A stretch of DNA of 7,050 nt, taken from NCBI GenBank assembly GCA_016213305.1, contig JACRAV010000046.1:1-7050 (forward strand). Reading direction: 5' to 3'. This DNA is from Candidatus Zixiibacteriota bacterium. Its GTDB lineage: Bacteria > Zixibacteria > MSB-5A5 > GN15 > FEB-12. Under the pieces are notes generated by a model. It was not told the origin of the DNA. It ran no database searches and worked only from the letters and a program-made list of their open reading frames with translations. Below, piece by piece: positions 1 through 6,462 of this stretch. The first letter of the stretch is position 1; the number at the start of each line of letters is the position of its first letter. Position numbers and translations under genes: made by a program.

Positions 1-792
1 CAGGGCAATAAAGGGAGGGGCGGCGTTGATCCACGCCACCCGCAAGCCGGGAGTCATGGTCTTGGAAAAGGTTCTGAGGGCAATGACCCCGTCGCCGCCG
101 ATCGACTTTAAGCTTGGAACCGGTGATCCGGCAAACCGGATTTCACCGTACGGCGAGTCATCGACAATCGGAATCGAGTGCTTGGCGGCGATCTCGCACA
201 ACTTTGTCCGCCGTTCGGCCGACATGGTTATCCCCGTCGGATTCTGGAACGTCGGCACGACATACATGAACCGGGGCTTGTATCTCCGGATATTTTCTTC
301 GACCTGATCAACCCGCATCCCGTCCTGATCCATTTCGATAGCCGCATATCGGGCGCCATAGAAATTGAATGCCTGCAAAGCGCCAATGTATGTGGGGTTT
401 TCGGTCAGAATATAGTCACCCGGTTTGATGAGCGCCCGGGCCACCATCTCGATCCCCTGCTGGGAGCCGGTCGTGACAAGAATATTTTCAAGCGATGTTC
501 GCGAGCCACGGGCGGTCGCCCGCTCGGCGAGAAGCTTCCGGAGCGGCACGATTCCCAAAGACAGCGTATACTGGAGACAATCGGGAGAGTGCCGTTCGAT
601 CACCTCCGCGGCAATCCTGCTAAGCGACTCGCGTGGAAACAGTTCGGGCGCGGGAAGTCCGCCGGCAAACGAAATCACCCCCGGCTGGGAAGCGACTTTC
701 AGAATTTCGCGGATGACCGACGGCTGGAGCGCCACCACATCAGGGTTGACATGCCAGCCTTTCACCCGATCGGTCGCTGATACCTGTTCCAC
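1..792 (-). CDS. PLP-dependent aminotransferase, class I/II fold (LysN/2-aminoadipate aminotransferase-like), 3' part missing
   Basis: This is the N-terminal 264 residues of a fold-type I aminotransferase; the gene runs off the left edge of the window and about a third of a usual 400-residue protein is missing. Visible landmarks are SFAGGLPAPELFP (residues 41-53), FQNPTG with the PLP-contacting Asn184, DDSPY with Asp212 and Tyr215, and TFSKTMTPGLR with Lys244 as the Schiff-base lysine. These resemble the LysN/aminoadipate aminotransferases and the aminotransferase half of MocR regulators, but there is no N-terminal GntR helix-turn-helix, so this is an enzyme rather than a regulator. The substrate cannot be told; 2-aminoadipate, branched-chain or aromatic amino acids are all possible. 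No ATG lies near the family N-terminus. GTG at 792-790 is chosen because GGAAAGGA (808-801) sits 8 bases upstream. The gene is divergent from the IscU-like gene and has its own likely promoter. Confidence 0.9.
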   Translation of the reverse strand, partial: MEQVSATDRVKGWHVNPDVVALQPSVIREILKVASQPGVISFAGGLPAPELFPRESLSRIAAEVIERHSPDCLQYTLSLGIVPLRKLLAERATARGSRTSLENILVTTGSQQGIEMVARALIKPGDYILTENPTYIGALQAFNFYGARYAAIEMDQDGMRVDQVEENIRRYKPRFMYVVPTFQNPTGITMSAERRTKLCEIAAKHSIPIVDDSPYGEIRFAGSPVPSLKSIGGDGVIALRTFSKTMTPGLRVAWINAAPPFIAL

Positions 793-843
793 GTACGATG
801 TCCTTTCCAATGACCGAACGCCTCACTGCGACGGAATGGTGCC

Positions 844-872
844 AATATATCGGCATCTTAGACCTGCGCCAA
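844..872 (-). promoter_or_regulatory. Probable sigma70-type promoter for the aminotransferase
   Basis: Read on the minus strand, TTGGCG (872-867) is followed after 17 bases by TATATT (849-844). This is a 4/6 match to the -35 and a 5/6 match to the -10 consensus at ideal spacing. Transcription would begin near 837, giving a leader of about 45 bases to the GTG start. This is pattern matching only. Confidence 0.5.
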
Positions 873-895
873 GGGAAAACCTGAGGCATCCATCC

Positions 896-925
896 TTGAC
901 AAACAGAGTCTACAATGAGTATTCT
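896..925 (+). promoter_or_regulatory. Possible promoter for the IscU-like gene, implying a leaderless or nearly leaderless mRNA
   Basis: A perfect TTGACA (896-901) is followed after 18 bases by TATTCT (920-925), a 4/6 match to the -10. This would place the transcription start at about 932, on the start codon itself. A better -10 hexamer, TACAAT (911-916), lies only 9 bases from TTGACA and has no good -35 at 17 bases. It could act with an activator and would give a leader of about 10 bases. Either choice leaves little room for a Shine-Dalgarno site. Confidence 0.4.
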
Positions 926-931
926 ATACAC

Positions 932-1357
932 ATGCCCTGCTCCGATGTCACTGAAATTCTTAAATTGCAGATCGATGCCGAAGATCGCGTGGTCGGATAC
1001 TCGCTAACCAAACGGACTTGCGGCGGCGCCCTCGGCAAGGAAGCGCTTTTGTTGAAGTGGTGCGGCGGCCTTCCCGCCTCTCAGGTCATGGGAACCACGG
1101 TCGATCAGTTTCTCGACAAGTACTCGTCGGACGATCCGGCGGTGGAGTTTGTCCGGCTGAAGCATCTTCTGGCGCTCAAAAAAGGGGTGGCCGCGCTGAC
1201 CGGCGAAATCGCCGCCCGTCCCGACGACAGCATCGCGGTCGAATCCATCGATTACGGCCCGGAGGGGGTCGAAATGGTTGCCCACATCAAAGTCGATGTG
1301 ATGACCGATGAGATCAAGGCGTGCGGTCGTTGCGCGGGGTGCGGAACCAACCGTTAG
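932..1357 (+). CDS. Divergent IscU/NifU N-terminal-like protein with C-terminal cysteine cluster
   Basis: A 141-residue protein whose first 90 residues follow the IscU/NifU-N scaffold for Fe-S cluster assembly. CSDV...LKLQID (from residue 3) parallels IscU CGDVMKLQI, including the Asp two residues after the first ligand Cys. TCGGALGKEALLLKW (29-43) parallels the IscU GCGSAIASSSLVTEW stretch with the second ligand, Cys30. The third IscU ligand (HCS motif) aligns with KHLLA (77-81): His78 is kept but Cys is Leu79. A C-terminal extension ends in CGRCAGC (Cys131, 134, 137), and Cys44 is extra. The usual 30-residue N-terminus before the first Cys is absent. The ATG at 932 is the only good in-frame start near the homology, with no clear ribosome site. 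A role in Fe-S or other metal handling is inferred; scaffold activity cannot be assumed. It is convergent with the tRNA gene. Confidence 0.75.
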   Translation: MPCSDVTEILKLQIDAEDRVVGYSLTKRTCGGALGKEALLLKWCGGLPASQVMGTTVDQFLDKYSSDDPAVEFVRLKHLLALKKGVAALTGEIAARPDDSIAVESIDYGPEGVEMVAHIKVDVMTDEIKACGRCAGCGTNR

Positions 1358-1394
1358 CCGGTGATTCGCCGACGATATATCGACATCAGCCAAT

Positions 1395-1401
1395 AAAAAA
1401 A
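1395..1401 (-). terminator. T-run at the 3' end of tRNA-Phe
   Basis: On the minus strand seven T residues follow directly after the discriminator base of the tRNA. There is no separate hairpin; the tRNA acceptor/T-arm structure may serve as the stem, with the U-tract helping release. The position suits termination of a single-tRNA transcript. It also lies downstream of the convergent IscU-like gene, but on that strand it is an A-run and would not terminate. Confidence 0.4.
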
Positions 1402-1474
<73 letters not shown>

Positions 1475-1486
1475 ATTGAGTCGTCC

Positions 1487-1514
1487 AATCTACTCGTTTT
1501 TGAGGGGATGTCAA
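1487..1514 (-). promoter_or_regulatory. Promoter of tRNA-Phe
   Basis: On the minus strand a perfect TTGACA (1514-1509) and TAGATT (1492-1487, 4/6 match) are separated by 16 bases. A start near 1480 would leave only about 6 bases of 5' leader before the mature tRNA, as expected for a stable-RNA gene. The -35 box begins 7 bases past the stop codon of the small membrane protein. The tRNA can therefore be transcribed independently of that gene. Confidence 0.6.
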
Positions 1515-1521
1515 CCCGATT

Positions 1522-1905
1522 TTACCGGGACCGGGAAAACCGCTCCTTGACCGGCGGGGCAAACAACGCGGCCAGGGCGAGCGCCGAGCACAACGGCGCA
1601 ATCGTAGAAAAACGTTCCTTCAAGGTGAAGATCGAAAGCACGATCACCAGCGCATTTATGATCACCAGTCCGTACCAGCCGAACTTCCGCTGATCGCGAA
1701 ACGCAAATGCAAACAGATATTGGGCAATACCCATTGCTCCGAAGAAGATTGGAGTAACCATATCCGTGTAGTTGCGATCGAGCATGGACAAGGCTATTTT
1801 CACGCCCCCGTACAACACATACATACCGGCAAAAACATAGGCGTACCACTTCACCGCCAGAAAGATGAGCGGTCGCCCGGATTGTTCGCTTGCTGATTTA
1901 CTCAA
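1522..1905 (-). CDS. Small four-helix integral membrane protein, unknown function
   Basis: A 127-residue protein with a short polar N-terminus and four hydrophobic segments at roughly 20-40, 48-69, 77-95 and 102-117, ending in a basic tail (VKERFSRSR). I do not recognise the family and no catalytic motif is visible. The start is taken as TTG (1905-1903): GGGAGAGG (1922-1915) lies 9 bases upstream, and the reading frame then overlaps the kinase stop codon by only 8 bases. An in-frame ATG at 1983 would instead overlap the kinase by 86 bases and add a charged, non-membrane N-terminus, which is less likely. The small overlap points to translational coupling and one mRNA with the ROK kinase. A link to sugar uptake is conceivable but unsupported. 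Confidence 0.75.
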   Translation of the reverse strand: MSKSASEQSGRPLIFLAVKWYAYVFAGMYVLYGGVKIALSMLDRNYTDMVTPIFFGAMGIAQYLFAFAFRDQRKFGWYGLVIINALVIVLSIFTLKERFSTIAPLCSALALAALFAPPVKERFSRSR

Positions 1906-2875
1906 TGATTGGTGCCTCTCCCAATATACCGGCTCCGATGAAGCCGGCATCGTTGCCAAGAGTCGCCTTGGATATGCGGACATTTTCCGCGGCCGGATTG
2001 AGCGCCCGCTTGCGCACCTCTCCGGCTACCGCTTCCACAAATCCGGCGCCGCCATCGGCCACGCCGCCACCTATTACTACGATCTCAGGATTCAGAAGAT
2101 TCACCACATTGGCGATGCCTATAGAAAGATATTCGGCCGTTTCCTGAATGACAGATACGGCAATCTCATCGTTCTTCCGGGCCGCCGCAAAGAGTTTCTT
2201 GATACTCAGGTTCTTCAGCGACCCTTCAAGAACTTCTTCAAAAACAGGCGTTAACCCATTGGACAATTTGGCAGTAAGACGCGTTATAATCGCTGACGAG
2301 TTGCAGTACGATTCTAAACATCCATTCGAGCCACACCGACATTTCGGCCCGGTGGCATTGATACTCATATGACCAATTTCGCCGGCCGCATGACCGGCTC
2401 CCCGCCACAGACGGCCGTCCAGAATGAGACCACCCCCCACGCCCGTTCCAACTGCTACGCAGACCACTGATCTATACCCAATTGCCGCGCCGAATCGGGA
2501 TTCGGCCAGGGCCATTACGTTGACATCGTTGTCAACCAGCACCGGCATATTCAAGCGGTCGCGTAGAATGGTTCCGATTTCTACTCCCTGCCATCCCGTT
2601 ATGTTGGGAGACACTCCGAGCACTTTGCCGGATTTCCAATCAACAGCCCCGGGCGTCCCGACCCCGAGCCATTTCACTTCAAAATCTTCTTCGGCGGCGT
2701 GGTAGAGCAAACTTTCGGATAGGTTGGCGACCAGGTGCATGAGCGGATCGGCCCCCTTGTCGGCCATGGTCGGTCGCTGTTCCCGGTATAGAACCTTACC
2801 TTTGGGGTCCACCAGACCGAACTTGATATTGGTGCCGCCGATATCGATGCCGGCGTAAGCGGGTTGGCTGGGCAT
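1898..2875 (-). CDS. ROK-family sugar kinase, probable glucokinase
   Basis: A full-length 325-residue cytoplasmic ROK kinase; ROK kinases phosphorylate glucose or a related hexose or N-acetylhexosamine using ATP. The N-terminal phosphate-binding loop is GIDIGGTNIK (residues 9-18). The catalytic Asp is Asp117 in VDNDVN. The second nucleotide-binding loop is VGTGVGGG (142-149). The zinc-binding signature has His169 in EIGH and CRCGSNGC with Cys179, Cys181 and Cys186, followed by LES. VVIGGGV near residue 270 forms part of the C-terminal ATPase lobe. There is no N-terminal helix-turn-helix, so it is a kinase, not a ROK repressor. Glucokinase is the best guess; N-acetylglucosamine or fructose kinase cannot be ruled out. 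The ATG at 2875 leaves 8 residues before the loop, but no strong ribosome site is seen. It is the first gene of a likely two-gene unit with the small membrane protein. Confidence 0.92.
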   Translation of the reverse strand: MPSQPAYAGIDIGGTNIKFGLVDPKGKVLYREQRPTMADKGADPLMHLVANLSESLLYHAAEEDFEVKWLGVGTPGAVDWKSGKVLGVSPNITGWQGVEIGTILRDRLNMPVLVDNDVNVMALAESRFGAAIGYRSVVCVAVGTGVGGGLILDGRLWRGAGHAAGEIGHMSINATGPKCRCGSNGCLESYCNSSAIITRLTAKLSNGLTPVFEEVLEGSLKNLSIKKLFAAARKNDEIAVSVIQETAEYLSIGIANVVNLLNPEIVVIGGGVADGGAGFVEAVAGEVRKRALNPAAENVRISKATLGNDAGFIGAGILGEAPIIE

Positions 2876-2953
2876 ACAAGTCGAGCTTGCTGGTACTCTG
2901 TTCCTGCGGTTTACCTGACCGTCAATCGGCCGCGTGGTTCATTTTAGTCGGCC

Positions 2954-2982
2954 AACATATTCCGGATGGAACAAGCCGTCAA
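2954..2982 (-). promoter_or_regulatory. Probable sigma70-type promoter for the ROK kinase unit
   Basis: On the minus strand TTGACG (2982-2977, 5/6 match) is followed after exactly 17 bases by TATGTT (2959-2954, 4/6 match). Transcription would start near 2947, giving a leader of about 70 bases before the kinase ATG. The -35 begins directly after the stop codon of the upstream protease-like gene. No intrinsic terminator is visible between them, so some read-through from upstream is possible. Confidence 0.5.
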
Positions 2983-2984
2983 GA

Positions 2985-4505
2985 TTAAACACCGGCCTCG
3001 TCCGCCGGGGAGGATTCGGAAGGCGCAGAGATCCGGAGTTTCATCTTTGACATCGCGATAACCGCAATGAGGACCGTTCCAATCGCGACCACAGCCAGGA
3101 TGAAGTGCAATACTTCGGGCGTGGCGACCTTGGCCTGCACAAAGACGGGAAGGTAGAACATGAACGCATCAAGTAACATCATCCCCGCGATAATCAGGTA
3201 TCGCCGCGCCGAGTCCGACCCGAGCGCAATTGCGAGCAGGGCGCCCGACGAGGCGTGGAACGTCAGCCGGGCGCCTCGTTCGAACAACTGCCACGACAGG
3301 ACCAGAGTCGGTTCGGTGATCTTGAAGGCCTCGAACAGCGCAAAGCCGGCGGCCACAAACACCCCCAGTTTCGCCCAGCGGCTGATCGCCGGCTGGCGGT
3401 GGAAGATCAAGGCATAAATCCCCAGAAGTTTGAGGATTTCCTGGATGACGCCGCCAGCCAGGGCCGGTAGCGCTCCCCATAAATAGAGATTTCCCCCCTG
3501 GCGAAGTTCCGGTAGCACGAAGTGGCTGATCACATACTTTTGGGCCGGATACTGGGTGACCAGGGCAAGTCCAAAGACAATGACCCCGAAGATGAGACCA
3601 AAATAGGCATCCTTCCAGGTAAAGGCCCGGGCCGCGAGAAACAGCGCCACCAGCCCCGCGGGGATGGTATATATCAGATAGTGTGCGCTGAGCGACACCC
3701 AGGTTGCCAGATTCTGCGGCGTCGAACCGGCGCCTTCCGCCTGTGTCTTTTGTACCAGGTCAAGATAGGCACGGGTATTCAGTCCGGGATAGTCCACGCG
3801 CGCCAGACGGTGGTCCGGCGTGATGAAAGCCGTCATCTGCTGTGGTTGGGTGAACTGGACGGCGATAACCGAATCAAACTTCCCTTTCCACAGCTCACGC
3901 CACTCCACCACCCCCACCTGAGCCGCCACCGTTGCCGTTGACAGCACCTGCGGCACAAAGATCGTGTCTTCTATTGTCGCATGCTCCGTCAGATCGCGCG
4001 TGGCCAGATAGATTTCCAACTGATCGACAAAATAGGCATCGAGCGCATAATACTGGCGCGGCCAGGGAACGGACTGCTTCACCTTTTCGCCGTTGCGCGT
4101 GAAATACCCCTCAAAGGCATCCCCCGCCCGTTCGAAACTGTACTGTTCCTGGCGCTCCTGCACTTGAAAATCCAGTTTGTCGGCCAGCATTTGTCCCATG
4201 TCGGAGACATGAAACTCCGTCTGGACCGCCATCGCTTGTTCGCCGCCGATCTTCTGGAAGTCGATTCGCACTCCGCCCTTGATTACCAGAGCGGATTCGT
4301 CGTCGGTCGTGGTGCGGCTGTCGATACCGGATATCAGCCGACCGAGTACGGTGTCGCGGGACACAAACGTCCACAGCCGCCGCTCCCCGATCGGCCGGAA
4401 CGCCTCAACCGAAGCGGCGCCTTTGATGGTTCGCGGAGTCTGGGCAATCGCTCCTGTGACCAGCCACAAAGCGGCGCCGATAAAAACTATACAAGTCTTA
4501 CGCAT
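2985..4505 (-). CDS. Signal peptide + extracytoplasmic domain + YhfC/PrsW-like (CPBP-type) membrane domain, putative intramembrane metalloprotease
   Basis: A 506-residue protein in three parts. Residues 1-21 form a signal peptide (hydrophobic core, AIA before Gln22). Residues 22-265 form a soluble, probably beta-rich extracytoplasmic domain that I do not recognise; its last part (TPDHRLARVDYPG, 229-241) recalls outer-surface beta-sheet domains. From about 275 to 485 there are about seven to eight membrane segments. These carry an ordered set of possible metal ligands: GGVIQEILKLLG (Glu356), GFALFEAFK (Glu392) and ERGARLTFHASSGALL (Glu409, His417). This order resembles the YhfC and PrsW families of intramembrane metalloproteases, although the first motif has QE instead of EE. 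Protease activity is inferred. The gene lies 46 bases after the methyltransferase and is probably the last of a three-gene unit. An inactive sensor or binding protein is the main alternative. Confidence 0.6.
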   Translation of the reverse strand: MRKTCIVFIGAALWLVTGAIAQTPRTIKGAASVEAFRPIGERRLWTFVSRDTVLGRLISGIDSRTTTDDESALVIKGGVRIDFQKIGGEQAMAVQTEFHVSDMGQMLADKLDFQVQERQEQYSFERAGDAFEGYFTRNGEKVKQSVPWPRQYYALDAYFVDQLEIYLATRDLTEHATIEDTIFVPQVLSTATVAAQVGVVEWRELWKGKFDSVIAVQFTQPQQMTAFITPDHRLARVDYPGLNTRAYLDLVQKTQAEGAGSTPQNLATWVSLSAHYLIYTIPAGLVALFLAARAFTWKDAYFGLIFGVIVFGLALVTQYPAQKYVISHFVLPELRQGGNLYLWGALPALAGGVIQEILKLLGIYALIFHRQPAISRWAKLGVFVAAGFALFEAFKITEPTLVLSWQLFERGARLTFHASSGALLAIALGSDSARRYLIIAGMMLLDAFMFYLPVFVQAKVATPEVLHFILAVVAIGTVLIAVIAMSKMKLRISAPSESSPADEAGV

Positions 4506-4551
4506 AATCAGCCCCGAACATACGATGTTGAAATCGACCGGGCAACTACGA

Positions 4552-5310
4552 TTACCGCCGGGCGGTGATCACCATATCTCTGGAACGCGCCGAAAACGGC
4601 TCGGTCAGCAGAAGATTCCCCGCCGTTTTCACCTGTCGAAACCCGACTGATTTTAGCAACCCGGTCAGTTTCGGCCCCGGTAGCGGTTGGTACGAATGGA
4701 CGAATGTCTCAAATGATGGCGCGGTCTGCGACAGGTCGGTGCGGATGACATGAAGACCGATCGTCCCTCCCTGCCTCAGGGCGTACCGATGATACAAAAT
4801 CTGGTCGTGACGCGATACTTTGACCGGAAACGGCACGCCGTCTTCAAAGACCGCCGGATTGAGCATTTGAATAACCAGATGTCCTCCCGGCTTCAGCGCC
4901 CGCCGAAATTGCTTCATTGATCTTGTCAAAAGCGGAATCGACGGCACTCCGGAAAGGGAATTGGCCAGACAGACGACGAGATCGAACTTCTGCCCGAACG
5001 ATTTGGGCAGTGCCTCGAAACGGGCGGTTTCGAATCCGGCCAGCGAACCAAACCGAGCGCAACGCTCCGACGACAATCGCACCATCCCGGCCGAAGCATC
5101 GACCCCCACGACCGCTACTCCCTCTTCAGCAAAAAGCTGTGAGGTCAGACCTGTCCCACACCCGGCATCGAGAACCGAGGTCGGTTGAAAGGCCTTGATC
5201 AACGCACGGACCTCATCGCGGTGTCTCGGCTCACGCGCGGCGGAGCCGGTCATCTGGTCGTACTCGGACGCGTACTTATCGAAGAATGAAACTGTTTTCG
5301 GATGTGACAT
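4552..5310 (-). CDS. Class I SAM-dependent methyltransferase
   Basis: A 252-residue soluble protein with a typical Rossmann methyltransferase core. FFDKYASEYDQM at the N-terminus is a common lead-in. Motif I, VLDAGCGTG (46-54), binds S-adenosylmethionine. VVGVDAS (67-73) ends strand 2 with Asp71, which contacts the ribose. FDLVVCLANSL (109-119) is the motif IV region, and LKPGGHLVI (139-147) is the post-core strand. The CLANSL form is common in small-molecule N-methyltransferases of the Methyltransf_11/25 type, but the substrate cannot be assigned. The C-terminal part (residues 150-252) would form the substrate cap. It starts 11 bases after the membrane ferredoxin stop codon with only a weak ribosome site (AGAAAG), so translation is probably coupled. 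Involvement in quinone, cofactor or protein methylation linked to the neighbours is open. Confidence 0.88.
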   Translation of the reverse strand: MSHPKTVSFFDKYASEYDQMTGSAAREPRHRDEVRALIKAFQPTSVLDAGCGTGLTSQLFAEEGVAVVGVDASAGMVRLSSERCARFGSLAGFETARFEALPKSFGQKFDLVVCLANSLSGVPSIPLLTRSMKQFRRALKPGGHLVIQMLNPAVFEDGVPFPVKVSRHDQILYHRYALRQGGTIGLHVIRTDLSQTAPSFETFVHSYQPLPGPKLTGLLKSVGFRQVKTAGNLLLTEPFSARSRDMVITARR

Positions 5311-5321
5311 GGGTACACTTT

Positions 5322-6368
5322 CTACGGGTGGCGATACGCCCCCGATTTGACTCCCGGCATCATCTGCACATACTTATCGGTCGGGATGCCGTTTTGCCAC
5401 GGCCCCCACATTTTGGCCGCGAACAGAGAACCCCAGAAGAAGATCAACAGCGACAAGGCCCAGGCGCGCGGAGAGATGGTCCACCGCTTTGACACCGTCT
5501 TGATTTCAAGCGTCTTCCGCGCCGGACAGACATCCACACAGGCCATGCACCCGATACATTCATCAGACACCACCTCGGCACGCTTTTCGACTTTGATCCG
5601 CGAGGGACAGGCAATGGTGCACGCTGAACACGAAGTGCATGACGACTCCACCCGCTTGATGCGCGTCGGCGAGACCAGCCCGGCCAAACCCAACAATGCG
5701 CCGTACGGACAGAGGTACCGGCACCAGAACCCGCGCACCACAATTGAAAGCGCCACCAATACCACCAACACAATCAGGGCCAGCATGCTGATATCGGTGA
5801 AGAAACGGAGCATCAAAACATCCGCCACCATATTATAATCGGTGTACAGAAATCCGGTGACCGCTTCCGGCGACATGGCAATGAATACGGCGTAAAAGAA
5901 AAGTCCGAATAGAATATACTTGAGCGATCGGAGCGGCCAGTCGAGCCAGCGGGGTGGCGTCAGGCGATGCTTCAGCAATCCTTCTCCGAAGTCGCCGATC
6001 CGCTCGGAGAGAAAACCGACCGGGCAAATCCACCCGCAGAACCCCTTTTTGAAGAGGAATGCGGTTGCCAGAATTACGAGGAAAATGACCAGCCCGGCCG
6101 GATGAACGGCATTGATACTCCCCGTATGCCACCAATCCCGCAAAGAGACCAGCGAGCTGATCGGAAGCCACCCTTCGACTCCCGGCGGACGCTCAATCGG
6201 GGTCGTGGTCGCGCCGCTCTCGATGTACCTCACCCAGAGATAGAATTGGACGCCGATCCAGATATTGATGGCGACCGAAAAGAGCTGGCTGTAGAAACGA
6301 AGCGTTTCGGTCGATTGCCGCTTTCGGCGGAAAATCACCTGTCTGACCTGTTGGGCAACCTGCGGCAT
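5322..6368 (-). CDS. Membrane-bound [4Fe-4S] polyferredoxin, NapH/NosR/CcoG type
   Basis: A 348-residue inner-membrane electron-transfer protein with about five membrane segments (near 27-46, 91-107, 147-165, 193-212 and 300-320). It shows the two CxxxCP motifs that define the NapH/NosR-C/CcoG group, CGWICP (Cys111, Cys115) and CRYLCP (Cys216, Cys220). Two [4Fe-4S] ferredoxin motifs follow, with Cys244/247/250/254 and Cys271/274/277/281, each ending in CP. Such proteins pass electrons from quinol or a membrane donor to reductases or to metal-centre maturation; there is no nap, nos or cco gene in view, so the partner is unknown. The CcoG C-terminal immunoglobulin-like domain is absent, so NapH-like is the better fit. 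The ATG at 6368 has AGAGGA (6383-6378) 9 bases upstream. It is the first gene of the probable three-gene unit and has an FNR/CRP-like palindrome in front. Confidence 0.88.
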   Translation of the reverse strand: MPQVAQQVRQVIFRRKRQSTETLRFYSQLFSVAINIWIGVQFYLWVRYIESGATTTPIERPPGVEGWLPISSLVSLRDWWHTGSINAVHPAGLVIFLVILATAFLFKKGFCGWICPVGFLSERIGDFGEGLLKHRLTPPRWLDWPLRSLKYILFGLFFYAVFIAMSPEAVTGFLYTDYNMVADVLMLRFFTDISMLALIVLVVLVALSIVVRGFWCRYLCPYGALLGLAGLVSPTRIKRVESSCTSCSACTIACPSRIKVEKRAEVVSDECIGCMACVDVCPARKTLEIKTVSKRWTISPRAWALSLLIFFWGSLFAAKMWGPWQNGIPTDKYVQMMPGVKSGAYRHP

Positions 6369-6415
6369 ACACCATTATCCTCTGACGCAAATATCGGCAA
6401 CCCACCCGTGGAAAT

Positions 6416-6433
6416 CTTTGATTATAGTCAAAA
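6416..6433. promoter_or_regulatory. FNR/CRP-type palindrome upstream of the membrane ferredoxin
   Basis: TTGAT-TATA-GTCAA (6418-6431) matches the FNR half-site consensus TTGAT-N4-ATCAA at 9 of 10 arm positions, with an outer T/A pair extending it. Its centre (6424.5) lies 56 bases before the ferredoxin start codon. On the minus strand a weak -10 candidate, GATATT (6395-6390), would give a start near 6383 and place the box at -41.5, the class II activator position. However, the palindrome also contains a perfect TATAAT (6426-6421) on the same strand, without a good -35. Binding there could instead repress. Oxygen- or nitric oxide-dependent control fits a membrane Fe-S protein, but it is inferred. 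Confidence 0.45.
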
Positions 6434-6439
6434 GCGGAT

Positions 6440-6461
6440 AAAAAAGGGACCGCACCGGCCC
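6440..6461 (-). terminator. Intrinsic terminator of hisS
   Basis: On the minus strand, just 1 base after the hisS stop codon, GGGCCG-GTG-CGGTCC-type pairing forms a 6-pair hairpin (6461-6447). It has one G-U pair and a 3-base loop, and is followed by C and then six T residues (6445-6440). This is a standard rho-independent terminator. It separates hisS from the membrane ferredoxin unit. Confidence 0.75.
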
Positions 6462-6462
6462 A

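Noticed and set aside
178..931. Long plus-strand open frames opposite the aminotransferase, one of which runs into the IscU-like gene from position 425
   Set aside because: They are antisense to a well-supported aminotransferase, have Arg/Pro/Ser-rich composition with no recognisable motif, and the IscU-like homology begins only at the ATG at 932.
1373..1382. Ten-base palindrome CGATATATCG after the IscU-like stop codon
   Set aside because: It is short, AT-rich in the centre with no loop, and has no T-run in the right place for a plus-strand terminator, so no function can be claimed.
2920..2925. Second TTGACG on the minus strand in the kinase leader
   Set aside because: There is no -10-like hexamer at a suitable distance, so it is not called as a promoter.
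3981..4568. 195-codon plus-strand open frame
   Set aside because: It lies opposite the protease-like gene, has no ribosome site or motif, and is explained by codon bias of the sense gene.
6421..6426. Perfect TATAAT on the minus strand as a stand-alone promoter for the membrane ferredoxin
   Set aside because: No acceptable -35 lies 16-18 bases upstream, where the hisS terminator sits, and the TG is one base out of register for an extended -10. It is better explained as part of the FNR-like palindrome, though not excluded.
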